Of a stretch of DNA of 5,741 nucleotides, positions 1-4,553 are shown piece after piece. Positions within the stretch are counted from its first letter, which is position 1. Each line of letters starts with the position of its first letter. The notes beneath the pieces are model-generated. The model ran no database searches. It saw only the letters and a program-made list of their open reading frames with translations, and had not been told where the DNA came from. The stretch lies in assembly GCF_021107415.1 (NCBI RefSeq), contig NZ_JAIOSW010000239.1, forward strand, positions 1-5,741, given 5' to 3'. This DNA comes from Desulfobacula sp. GTDB taxonomy: Bacteria; Desulfobacterota; Desulfobacteria; Desulfobacterales; Desulfobacteraceae. The translations under genes and the position numbers were made by a program.

Positions 1-114
1 AGAACCGGTGAAAGCATGGCAAAAAAAATGATCAAACAATATCCTTCGATAAAAAGACTTCGCCCAACCGGGCATGATTGGAACGAAGTACTTCAACAAA
101 ATTTTCATCTCTGA
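1..114 (+). other. possible C-terminal end of an unrecognised ORF
   Basis: A frame open from the window edge runs RTGES-MAKKMIKQYP... and stops at 112-114. It could be the tail of a gene that begins before the window, or a 32-aa ORF starting at 16. I recognise no family and see no clear Shine-Dalgarno site at the internal ATG. An overlapping 50-aa frame at 74-226 and a minus-strand frame at 32-250 are equally featureless. The stretch from 115 to 251 holds nothing else I can support. Confidence 0.2.
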
Positions 115-251
115 AAATTCCATCCAATTTGAACAACTGAAATTTATTTTTAAATCTGCATTTGGAAACTATTTGGAAATGAAAAAATGCTGTTTTTGTG
201 AATTGTGTTGTGAAGCAACGTCTTAATTTATCAGAGCGAAACCGTCTCAAT

Positions 252-811
252 TTATGTGAGCGCTATAGCTTTGATAGTCTTTATTTTTGCGATTACAGTT
301 TTGCAGTCATTTGTGTCACCAAATTTGATGCTGACAGCAAACTCGATCCCCTCAAAGGAGTCCTTGTTCTATCCCTTGCTCAAGCCCCTTCTGAAGCCCT
401 TCATTTCTTAATTTTTCAGCCAAAGTCATGATCATGCCTCCTTTATCTTCTGACAATGTATCTGTAACAATGGATTTGATTTTTTCCACTGTGATATCTT
501 CCACATTGCTAAATACATATTTTATCAAAGATTCAAAATATTGCAATCCTGTTTCTTTTTCAGACAGATCTTTTAACAAAATAAATATAGCCTGGATCTT
601 CTCCAAGATTGACTTTGTACAACATGTCTGAATAGTAATCTTTCAGATCTTTTTCAATGAAAGTATCTTTACAGATTTCAAGAGAATCCAGTTGTACGAT
701 TTTCAATATTTTTTCAGGCAGATAATTCTTTAAAAAGGACTTTGCATTGGACAGATTGCTCCAGGTTTCTCTGAACAGCTTGTCGTGGGAGTGATATAGT
801 TTGTCTTCCAT
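252..811 (-). pseudogene. Rpn family recombination-promoting nuclease (transposase_31), broken
   Basis: The N-terminal piece starts at ATG 811 and reads HDKLFRETWSNLSNAKSFLKN, then YSDMLYKVNLGEDPGYIYF. This is the typical start of the Rpn/PD-(D/E)XK family (Pfam transposase_31), whose E. coli members are DNA nucleases that promote RecA-independent recombination. Near 590-603 the frame breaks and the reading jumps to IFILLKDLSEKETGLQYFE, a C-terminal region of the same family, so roughly the middle third is missing. The conserved acidic/Gln (FEHQS-like) catalytic strand should lie in that missing part. A second lesion is one extra T in the run at 354-356. Removing it restores EGIEFAVSIKFGD, the usual family tail, which runs to the stop at 252-254. 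The aspartate of YSD is kept, but the protein would be catalytically dead. No promoter was identified. The family call is firm and the pseudogene status is strong. Confidence 0.85.
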
Positions 812-864
812 AAAAAATCATTACCATGAGAACCTTTGACCTGCAAGATATTTATCTGTATTGA

Positions 865-929
865 CTTTTGAATTCTTAGTTTTGAATTCCGCCAAAGGAA
901 TGCATACAATTAAAAATTCAAAACTTAAA
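865..929. repeat. AT-rich palindromic repeat, copy 1
   Basis: A segment of about 65 bp with complementary AT-rich arms (TTTTGAATTC...AGTTTTGAATTCC on the left, AATTAAAAATTCAAAACTTAAA on the right) around a GCCAAAGGAATGCATAC core. Similar copies lie at 1301-1360 and 2768-2828. It sits between the Rpn relic and the antitoxin relic and codes for nothing visible. Confidence 0.55.
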
Positions 930-941
930 CTGCAGTTGTTT

Positions 942-1082
942 TTATGCTGCACTTTCCTTCATACCAATGGTCAATGTAAGCCCCAAAGTATCCAATAATT
1001 TATTCAAACTTGAAAGATTGGAATTCCCTTTTTCTGATAACATCCGATACATGGATTCACTTTGAAATTGGATATGTGCCAT
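942..1082 (-). pseudogene. C-terminal remnant of a HigA/HI1420-type addiction-module antitoxin
   Basis: A 46-residue frame reads SESMYRMLSEKGNSNLSSLN followed by KLLDTLGLTLTI. This matches the second half of the HTH antitoxin family called probable addiction module antidote protein (HI1420 type), which typically reads SRESLYRALSENGNP...L..LLxALGLRL. In that family the protein is about 100 aa, neutralises a HigB/RelE-like toxin and represses its own operon. Here the first half of the HTH domain is missing. The upstream side runs into the MITE-like element whose end is at 1101, so insertion or recombination there probably truncated the gene. No toxin gene is adjacent. The ATG at 1080-1082 is an internal methionine rather than a supported start. 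The family call is good; it is very unlikely to be functional. Confidence 0.7.
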
Positions 1083-1100
1083 GAGATTGTTCGGTACATA

Positions 1101-1294
1101 CCCGTTCCAGTGGAGGGGTGTTTGCCTGGAGGAAGCCTTTTGGATCTTTGCATTACAAGTTCTTAATGAGCGGAGCGTTAAGACCGCAAGGTGTTTGAGG
1201 CCAGATATGGCCGAGTTTTGCGGTTAGCGCTTCGAATATAGAACTTGTTGCAATGTCCAAACCAGCGACCGGAAGGTAAACGCCCCGGAACGGG
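1101..1294. mobile_element. MITE-like palindromic element, 194 bp
   Basis: The ends are perfect 8-bp inverted repeats, CCCGTTCC at 1101-1108 and GGAACGGG at 1287-1294. The complementarity continues imperfectly inward. GGGGTGTTTGCC on the left matches the reverse complement of GGTAAACGCCCC on the right. CATTACAAGTTCTT on the left matches AGAACTTGTTGCAATG on the right. GCGTTAAGACCGCAA on the left matches TTGCGGTTAGCGC on the right. The centre carries GGCCAGATATGGCC. It has no ORF and would fold into one long imperfect hairpin. No target-site duplication is obvious at the flanks. A left-arm fragment recurs at 2491-2569, so it is a dispersed repeat. It fills most of the gene-free stretch 1083-1300. 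No parent transposase is in the window. Confidence 0.65.
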
Positions 1295-1300
1295 TGGTGA

Positions 1301-1360
1301 TTTTTAATTTTTAATTTTTAGTTTTGAATTCCAGAAAGTAGCATCCAATTAAAAATTAAA
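1301..1360. repeat. AT-rich palindromic repeat, copy 2
   Basis: Three TTTTTAAT units lead into AGTTTTGAATTCC, a short AGAAAGTAGCATCC core and AATTAAAAATTAAA. It is related to 865-929 and 2768-2828. It directly abuts the T-tract side of the PEP1 terminator, as copy 3 abuts the PEP2 terminator. Confidence 0.55.
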
Positions 1361-1405
1361 AAAAAGGGATGGTGCCGATATCGACACCACCCCTTTCTTT
1401 TTTTA
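1352..1405 (-). terminator. Rho-independent terminator of the PEP1 cassette (bidirectional)
   Basis: A long hairpin at 1363-1396 pairs AAAGGGATGGTG with CACCACCCCTTT, with one A-C mismatch, and continues through a self-complementary CGATATCG near the tip. On the minus strand a run of nine T follows the stem, and on the plus strand CTTTTTTT follows it. It closes the PEP1 and microprotein transcription unit 9 nt after the microprotein stop. The same design is seen at 2829-2864. Confidence 0.9.
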
Positions 1406-1413
1406 TCGGATAA

Positions 1414-1560
1414 TTATCTCAGTTTAAGACGTCTATCAAAGCCTGATCTTCGGTCTTCACCGGATCTTCTTTCAGGGAAATGCTCGGCATATGAGAATAC
1501 CCTCCTGTCATTTCCTGAACGTCTGCCATCATTATCCGGTAATACTGCATTTGTCTTCAT
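1414..1560 (-). CDS. Arg-rich RRSGxDRR microprotein (48 aa), copy 1
   Basis: The 48-residue product has three copies of an RRSGxDRR unit: GRRSGNDRR near residues 12-20, ERRSGEDRR near 33-41, and the overlapping RRSGFDRR before the LKLR end. It has no signal peptide or membrane segment and is strongly basic. Similar RRSGxDRR strings occur in Deltaproteobacterial proteins, but I know of no assigned function. The ATG at 1560 is preferred to the in-frame TTG at 1602, which would overlap PEP1 and has no matching start in the third copy. There is no strong Shine-Dalgarno site. The start lies 7 nt after the PEP1 stop, so translational coupling is likely. The same 7-nt spacing recurs after PEP2 and PEP3, which supports a real gene. 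Confidence 0.65.
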   Translation of the reverse strand: MKTNAVLPDNDGRRSGNDRRVFSYAEHFPERRSGEDRRSGFDRRLKLR

Positions 1561-1567
1561 ATGACAC

Positions 1568-2179
1568 TTATTTGCCAAGTTTCTTTCTGCTAACGCCTGC
1601 AAGACCTAAGATACCAAGACCGAAGAGAAGCATTGTTGCTGGTTCTGGTACAGGTGAGGTGAGTTGTATAGTATCAAGGCGCATGTATTGATCGTTGCCA
1701 GCTATTGATATTAAAATTTTATCAAAAGAATACCCACTAAAATGATACCAGTTATCGGAGGATGTATAGTCAGTAGAGAATGTAGCGCTCTCTATAAACA
1801 TTCCATCCAAATATGTTGCAAATGTGCTAATTCTACCTGGGTTTGTTACAAATATAAAGGCTACTTCGGTTTGATCCGTTACAAAACCGATTTCAAATGG
1901 ATTTATTGTCGGGCGAAAGTTGCTTAAATGAAAATCATCGATATTCACGATAGAAGAAGAAACCGAATTTTCTTGGTAAAGGTTCGGTGTAAATGTTACT
2001 CCAAAAGAACTATATTGATTAGTAACCGAAGTATGACTAGTCAATGATAGTTCGTCGAATGCTATTGTCGTAGCAGGCGATGTCAATCCAGCAATTGAAT
2101 TTATTATTGTGGCATTTGCTGTCCCACATAAAAAAAACATCGTACATGTGTACAATAAAAAACCTGCAATTTTTTTCAT
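1568..2179 (-). CDS. PEP-CTERM sorting domain exoprotein (PEP1, 203 aa)
   Basis: A secreted protein expected to be exported by Sec and then processed by an exosortase for surface or matrix display. Residues 1-23 form a signal peptide (MKKIAGFLLY..., likely cut after ANA). The middle is Ser/Thr-rich and beta-rich, with TIAFDELSLTSHTSVTNQYS followed by SFGVTFTPN, a pattern common in PEP-CTERM proteins with a jelly-roll-like fold. Residues 177-203 are the sorting tail: VPEP, a hydrophobic helix LLFGLGILGLAG, then the basic SRKKLGK end (TIGR02595/PF07589 type). The SD AAGGAGAT (2184-2191) is well placed for ATG 2179. It has its own sigma-54 promoter and riboswitch upstream, and the microprotein and terminator downstream, so this is the complete reference cassette. 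The adhesion or matrix role is inferred; the ligand is unknown. Confidence 0.93.
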   Translation of the reverse strand: MKKIAGFLLYTCTMFFLCGTANATIINSIAGLTSPATTIAFDELSLTSHTSVTNQYSSFGVTFTPNLYQENSVSSSIVNIDDFHLSNFRPTINPFEIGFVTDQTEVAFIFVTNPGRISTFATYLDGMFIESATFSTDYTSSDNWYHFSGYSFDKILISIAGNDQYMRLDTIQLTSPVPEPATMLLFGLGILGLAGVSRKKLGK

Positions 2180-2206
2180 AAAAATCTCCTTATTTTTTTG
2201 TTAAAA

Positions 2207-2280
2207 GATAACCAGGCTGTCTCCCCATGAGATCCTTTGGCTTTCCGTCCCTGCTTCACAACAGGTTTGGCTTTTTCAAC
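2207..2280 (-). ncRNA. GEMM-I (cyclic di-GMP-I) riboswitch aptamer upstream of PEP1
   Basis: Read on the minus strand it runs AAAAAGCCAAACC, a hairpin CCTGTT-GTGA-AGCAGG, GGGACGGAAAGCC, a second stem, and GACAGCCTGGTTATC. These are the GEMM-I hallmarks: an AAACC entry, a GNRA-capped P2 with six pairs, the GGGACGcAAAGCC core, and a GACAGCC-GGTT closing strand. Aligned to the Vibrio Vc2 aptamer on CAAACC, the base at position 20 is G, which favours c-di-GMP over cyclic AMP-GMP, though the flanking alignment is not certain. No hairpin with a U-run separates it from the gene, so control is probably translational: GGATCTC in the aptamer can pair with GAGATTT at the SD. Confidence 0.87.
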
Positions 2281-2300
2281 ATAATTTTAATAAGGAGACC

Positions 2301-2316
2301 TGCAAAGAACGTACCA
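2301..2316 (-). promoter_or_regulatory. sigma-54 (RpoN) promoter of PEP1
   Basis: The minus strand reads TGGTACGTTCTTTGCA, against the RpoN consensus TGGCACG-N4-TTGCA, with GG and GC separated by exactly 10 nt. The predicted start, about 12 nt past the GC, is near 2290, so the transcript would begin roughly 15 nt before the aptamer core. The identical 16-mer sits at the same place before PEP4. Confidence 0.8.
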
Positions 2317-2400
2317 TGGAACCAGAGCGCCAAGAAGCCCTGTTAACGGCTATAGGTATTTTTATCTAAGAAAAAAATGTAATAATAATTGAGAAAAAAA

Positions 2401-2417
2401 TTACCACATTTGAGTAA
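2401..2417 (-). promoter_or_regulatory. candidate activator-binding dyad upstream of the PEP1 promoter
   Basis: The minus strand reads TTACTCAAATGTGGTAA, an imperfect dyad centred about 119 bp upstream of the predicted sigma-54 start. The PEP4 leader has TTACACAAATGTGGTAA at the same distance. This is the usual spacing of an enhancer-binding protein site. The assignment is an inference from position and conservation. Confidence 0.4.
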
Positions 2418-2490
2418 ATTTTTTCCTAAAAAAGAAACTCGCACGAAGACATAATCAAATTGAGCAAAAAAGGGGCTTCAAAGATTTGTT

Positions 2491-2569
2491 CCGACTTCCA
2501 GTGGAGGGGTGTTTGCCTGGAGGGAGCCTTTTGGATCTTTGCATTACAAGTTCTTGATGAGTGGAGCGT
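2491..2569. mobile_element. left-arm fragment of the MITE-like element
   Basis: From CCAGTGGAGGGGTGTTTGCC to GAGTGGAGCGTT this matches 1107-1183 with only a few changes, then the similarity stops. The right arm is absent, so it is a truncated copy. It adjoins the Rpn fragment at 2568-2760 and probably marks the break in that gene. Confidence 0.65.
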
Positions 2570-2760
2570 TTTTTAACAATAAAAAGATGTCCGGCAGTTT
2601 AGCAGAACAATCCTGATCAAAAATATGTTTGAGTAATAGCATGGTTACCCGTGCCATAATGGTGCCCTTGATCTGATCATCTGTGTATTGAGAAAGATCC
2701 GTACAGGATATATTTAAAATCAGGAATATGATCTGTTAAAAATTTATTTCCGGACTGGAT
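2568..2760 (-). pseudogene. central fragment of an Rpn family nuclease gene
   Basis: On the minus strand the frame reads NKFLTDHIPDFKYILY, breaks, and resumes as DLSQYTDDQIKGTIMARVTM and LLLKHIFDQDCSAKLPDIF. This is the middle of the Rpn (transposase_31) family, which typically reads FEYxLYDLSQYSDEEIKG. The frameshift is one extra G in TACGGATCTT near 2700. Neither the start nor the end of the gene is present. The downstream side stops at the MITE fragment, and the upstream side fades into the AT-rich repeat. It supplies roughly the portion missing from the relic at 252-811, overlapping it only around IFxLLK. The two could be pieces of one ancestral gene or of two copies. Confidence 0.75.
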
Positions 2761-2767
2761 ACCCATT

Positions 2768-2828
2768 TAATTTTGAAATCTTAATTTTAAATTCCGCCAG
2801 AGGAATGCATACAATTAAAAATTAAAAA
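2768..2828. repeat. AT-rich palindromic repeat, copy 3
   Basis: TTTTGAAATCTTAATTTTAA, then ATTCCGCCAGAGGAATGCATAC and AATTAAAAATTAAAAA. It shares its core almost exactly with copy 1 (865-929). It abuts the PEP2 terminator. Confidence 0.55.
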
Positions 2829-2872
2829 GAAAGGGGTGGTGCCGATATCTGCACCACCCCTTTCTTTTTTTG
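2818..2872 (-). terminator. Rho-independent terminator of the PEP2 operon (bidirectional)
   Basis: A perfect 14-bp stem pairs GAAAGGGGTGGTGC (2829-2842) with GCACCACCCCTTTC (2851-2864) around the 8-nt loop CGATATCT. T-tracts follow on both strands. It ends the long transcription unit that starts at the PEP4 promoter and is a close relative of the terminator at 1363-1396. Confidence 0.93.
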
Positions 2873-2880
2873 CCAGATAA

Positions 2881-3027
2881 CTATCTCAGTTTAAGACGTC
2901 TATCGAAACCAGACCTTCGGTCTTTACCAGATCTTCTTTCAGGTGAATAATCAGCATATGTGAATACCCGCCCGTCACTTCCTAAACGCCTGCCATCATT
3001 ATCCGATAATACTGTATTTGTTTTCAT
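2881..3027 (-). CDS. Arg-rich RRSGxDRR microprotein (48 aa), copy 2
   Basis: This is the same length and layout as the copy at 1414-1560. The first unit is altered (GRRLGSDGR), while ERRSGKDRR and RRSGFDRR-LKLR are intact. The MKTNTVLSDNDG opening is shared. The start at 3027 lies 7 nt after the PEP2 stop, with no strong SD of its own, so coupling to PEP2 translation is likely. It stops 9 nt before the terminator region. Substitutions against copy 1 keep the reading frame open over all 48 codons, which supports coding. The function is unknown. The clustered Arg/Asp repeats could bind an anionic partner such as nucleic acid or polysaccharide, but that is speculation. Confidence 0.65.
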   Translation of the reverse strand: MKTNTVLSDNDGRRLGSDGRVFTYADYSPERRSGKDRRSGFDRRLKLR

Positions 3028-3034
3028 ATCGCAC

Positions 3035-3667
3035 TTATTTGCCAAGTTTCTTTCTGCTGGCACCTGCAAGGCCTAAGATACCAAGACCGAAAAGAAGCAT
3101 TGTGGCTGGTTCTGGAACAGGTGCGAGGTTGAAATTATCGAAATAGGCATCACCCGCAATGCCACCACTTCCACTAAAATCTTCAAGCATCAGATGAAAA
3201 TCAAAAGTCGATGTAAAATTAAAAGTATAGGAATGCCATAAACCATCATCAATTAAAACATCCAATGCCCCACTTGCTGTACCAGTTGCATACAACCATC
3301 TATGACTATCAGGATAGCCTTGACTGATTCCAACATATCCACCTGTATCATCATTTTCTATTAACTGACCTTGACCATCAACTGCGTAACCTAAATAATC
3401 AAAGGACAGAACATAACTGCCTGCAGAAAAAACACTAAGTGAAGTGAAAATATCTCCTGCACCAATTAACTGAGTAAAATTCATGGCATGATTTGATCCT
3501 GATAGATCAAGCGGATCAACTACGATTTCTCCATGATGAGCCCCACCATCCTTACCTGTCCATTGATTTAAATTACCTTCAAAATCTTCAGTAAATGATG
3601 TCGCAAAAACCTGAGAAGACCACAACAAGGTTACGCCCACACATAATAATAGTAAAAATTTTTTCAT
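3035..3667 (-). CDS. PEP-CTERM sorting domain exoprotein (PEP2, 210 aa)
   Basis: The signal peptide covers residues 1-22 (MKKFLLLLCVGVTLL..., likely cut after VFA). The mature part opens with TEDFEGNLNQWTG, the FEG...W opening seen in many lectin-like or carbohydrate-binding beta-sandwich domains. It continues as Gly/Ser/Asp-rich beta strands ending in AYFDNFNLAPVPEP. Residues 184-210 are the VPEP tail with LLFGLGILGLAG and ASRKKLGK. The SD GAAAGGAAAT (3671-3680) differs from the AAGGAGAT used by PEP1 and PEP4. The GEMM-I aptamer upstream has lost its sigma-54 promoter, so expression should depend on readthrough from the PEP4 promoter. The microprotein gene and terminator follow. The carbohydrate-binding role is inferred from the pattern only. 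Confidence 0.93.
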   Translation of the reverse strand: MKKFLLLLCVGVTLLWSSQVFATSFTEDFEGNLNQWTGKDGGAHHGEIVVDPLDLSGSNHAMNFTQLIGAGDIFTSLSVFSAGSYVLSFDYLGYAVDGQGQLIENDDTGGYVGISQGYPDSHRWLYATGTASGALDVLIDDGLWHSYTFNFTSTFDFHLMLEDFSGSGGIAGDAYFDNFNLAPVPEPATMLLFGLGILGLAGASRKKLGK

Positions 3668-3694
3668 ATCATTTCCTTTCTAAATAATTCTTAA

Positions 3695-3768
3695 GGCAAC
3701 CAGGCTGTCTCCCCACAAGATCCTTTGGCTTTCCGTCCCTGCTTCACAACAGGTTTGGCTTTTTCAAC
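3695..3768 (-). ncRNA. GEMM-I (cyclic di-GMP-I) riboswitch aptamer upstream of PEP2, inside the operon
   Basis: It has the same core as the PEP1 copy: AAAAAGCCAAACC, the GTGA-capped six-pair hairpin, GGGACGGAAAGCC and GACAGCCTGGTTGCC. The second stem differs (GGATCTTGTGGGGAGAC), and the downstream SD is AAAGGAAA, so the pairing between aptamer and SD proposed for the other two copies is not kept. It lacks an adjacent promoter, and a small ORF stops at its 5' edge. If active it would act on translation of PEP2 within a longer mRNA. Confidence 0.82.
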
Positions 3769-3898
3769 ATAATTTTAGTAAGAAGACCTGCAAAGAACCG
3801 GATCTTCTTTCAGGGAAATGCTCGGCATATGAAAATACCCGCCTGTCATTTCCTGAACGTCTACCATCATTATCCAGTAATACAGTAGTTGTCTTCAT
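3764..3898 (-). pseudogene. truncated RRSGxDRR microprotein fused to leader sequence, copy 3
   Basis: The first 34 residues follow copy 1 closely (MKTTTVLLDNDGRRSGNDRR, then VFSYAEHFPERRSG). The sequence then switches at 3797-3798 to the PEP2 leader. The frame runs on as SLQVFLLKLC and stops at TGA 3764-3766, 44 aa in all. The DRRSGFDRR end is lost. The start is again 7 nt after a PEP-CTERM stop (PEP3). It may still be translated. The stop codon sits at the edge of the aptamer, so a terminating ribosome would cover its first bases. The junction shares only AC with both parents, pointing to illegitimate recombination. Confidence 0.75.
3789..3798 (-). promoter_or_regulatory. remnant of a sigma-54 promoter (only the -12 half)
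   Basis: The minus strand keeps GTTCTTTGCA, the -12 half of the 16-mer found at 2301-2316 and 5299-5314. The -24 half (TGGTAC) has been replaced by microprotein sequence. At the -24 position AT now stands in place of GG. It is unlikely to work with RpoN. Confidence 0.7.
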
Positions 3899-3905
3899 GC
3901 TGCAC

Positions 3906-4541
3906 TTATTTTCTAAGTTTCTTTCTGCTGACTCCTGCAAGGCCTAAGATACCAAGACCGAAAAGAAGCATTGTGGCTGGTTCTGGAACAGGTTGTGAGA
4001 ATCCCAACGTTAGGGATGAATATTGATCTCCCACTCTCGTGGACAAGGCATCAGGAATACCTAACGCCTCGTTGACCCAACCATCTTCATACCCTGGGTA
4101 GGCTGCACCAACGCCATAACCCAATGTATAGCTGGATACATATTTTGCCCATACATTCAGTCCACCGGAAAAATTTAAAGCAACCGCATCGATATTATTT
4201 CCAACCGCACCACCTGTAAGACGAGCATCTCTAAAGCAATCAATAGTGATAAAATCACCTGCCGCATAATCAAGGCCGCCTGATGCATCACTCACATAAA
4301 TATCATAAAATTCATTGCCGGTTCCCAGGAAATCATAAGCACCTGATCCTTCTGCCATTATATCCACTTGCAGTTGTAAAGCTTCATCATCGAATGTAAA
4401 TATACGTACAGAGCCTGTTTGTTCATGAACTGTTATTGATACCAATGTCCCGAACTGGCTTCCCAGTGAAATGGCATTTGCTGAACCCGCTACACAAAAT
4501 ACACAACACGCTACAAATAAAATTGCGACAATACGTTTCAT
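3906..4541 (-). CDS. PEP-CTERM sorting domain exoprotein (PEP3, 211 aa)
   Basis: The signal peptide covers residues 1-23 (MKRIVAILFVACCVFCVAGS, likely cut after ANA). The C-terminal half carries NNIDAVALNF, VWAKYVSSYTLGYGVG, EALGIPDALSTRVGDQYS and SLTLGF. This is the pattern of a beta-sandwich common in PEP-CTERM proteins (NIDAV..., WA..V.S...G, ALG.PD, LTLGF). Residues 185-211 are the VPEP tail ending SRKKLRK. The ATG at 4541 is chosen over the upstream TTG at 4580 because AAGGAGG (4547-4553) lies 5 nt before it and the signal peptide then starts properly. It has no riboswitch or promoter of its own and follows PEP4 by 10 nt, so it is cotranscribed. The truncated microprotein follows 7 nt after its stop. 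Confidence 0.92.
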   Translation of the reverse strand: MKRIVAILFVACCVFCVAGSANAISLGSQFGTLVSITVHEQTGSVRIFTFDDEALQLQVDIMAEGSGAYDFLGTGNEFYDIYVSDASGGLDYAAGDFITIDCFRDARLTGGAVGNNIDAVALNFSGGLNVWAKYVSSYTLGYGVGAAYPGYEDGWVNEALGIPDALSTRVGDQYSSLTLGFSQPVPEPATMLLFGLGILGLAGVSRKKLRK

Positions 4542-4546
4542 CTGTG

Positions 4547-4553
4547 CCTCCTT
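4547..4553 (-). promoter_or_regulatory. ribosome binding site of PEP3 overlapping the PEP4 stop codon
   Basis: AAGGAGG on the minus strand shares its first two bases with the PEP4 TAA stop (4552-4554) and lies 5 nt from ATG 4541. It fixes the PEP3 start and suggests tight coupling of the two genes. Confidence 0.85.

Larger units (their letters stand above)
2181..2454 (-). repeat. duplicated promoter/leader block, copy upstream of PEP1
   Basis: This stretch matches 5181-5450 at roughly nine bases in ten by eye. The match covers the SD, aptamer, sigma-54 promoter, a conserved spacer and the candidate activator dyad, and it stops inside CGCACGAAGACA at 2454. Beyond that point the two flanks differ completely. 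The conserved length upstream of the promoter (about 140 bp) suggests regulatory content rather than chance. Confidence 0.8.

Noticed and set aside
198..631. Plus-strand frames at 198-431 and 428-631
   Set aside because: They are antisense shadows of the Rpn pseudogene, with no recognisable motif.
1561..1602. Upstream extension of the microprotein from TTG 1602 (and 3069 in copy 2)
   Set aside because: The extension reads the tail DNA of the PEP-CTERM gene in another frame. ATG 1560 with a constant 7-nt gap is present in all three copies.
1491..1927. Plus-strand frames at 1491-1691 and 1742-1927
   Set aside because: They are shadows of PEP1 and its microprotein on the opposite strand.
2289..2298. 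TCTCCTTATT on the minus strand, a perfect complement of the PEP1 SD region AATAAGGAGA
   Set aside because: It lies between the -12 element and the predicted start, so it should not be in the transcript, and it is not kept in the PEP4 or PEP2 leaders.
2317..2370. Plus-strand 17-codon ORFs conserved in both leaders (MEPERQEALLTAIGIFI at 2317, MESERQKALLTAICIFI at 5315)
   Set aside because: They lie within a duplicated regulatory block, so conservation is expected. There is no well-placed SD, and the ATG overlaps the sigma-54 -24 region of the opposite strand.
865..2828. CRISPR array from the dispersed AT-rich and inverted repeats
   Set aside because: The repeats are few, widely spaced, palindromic over their whole length and not separated by uniform spacers.
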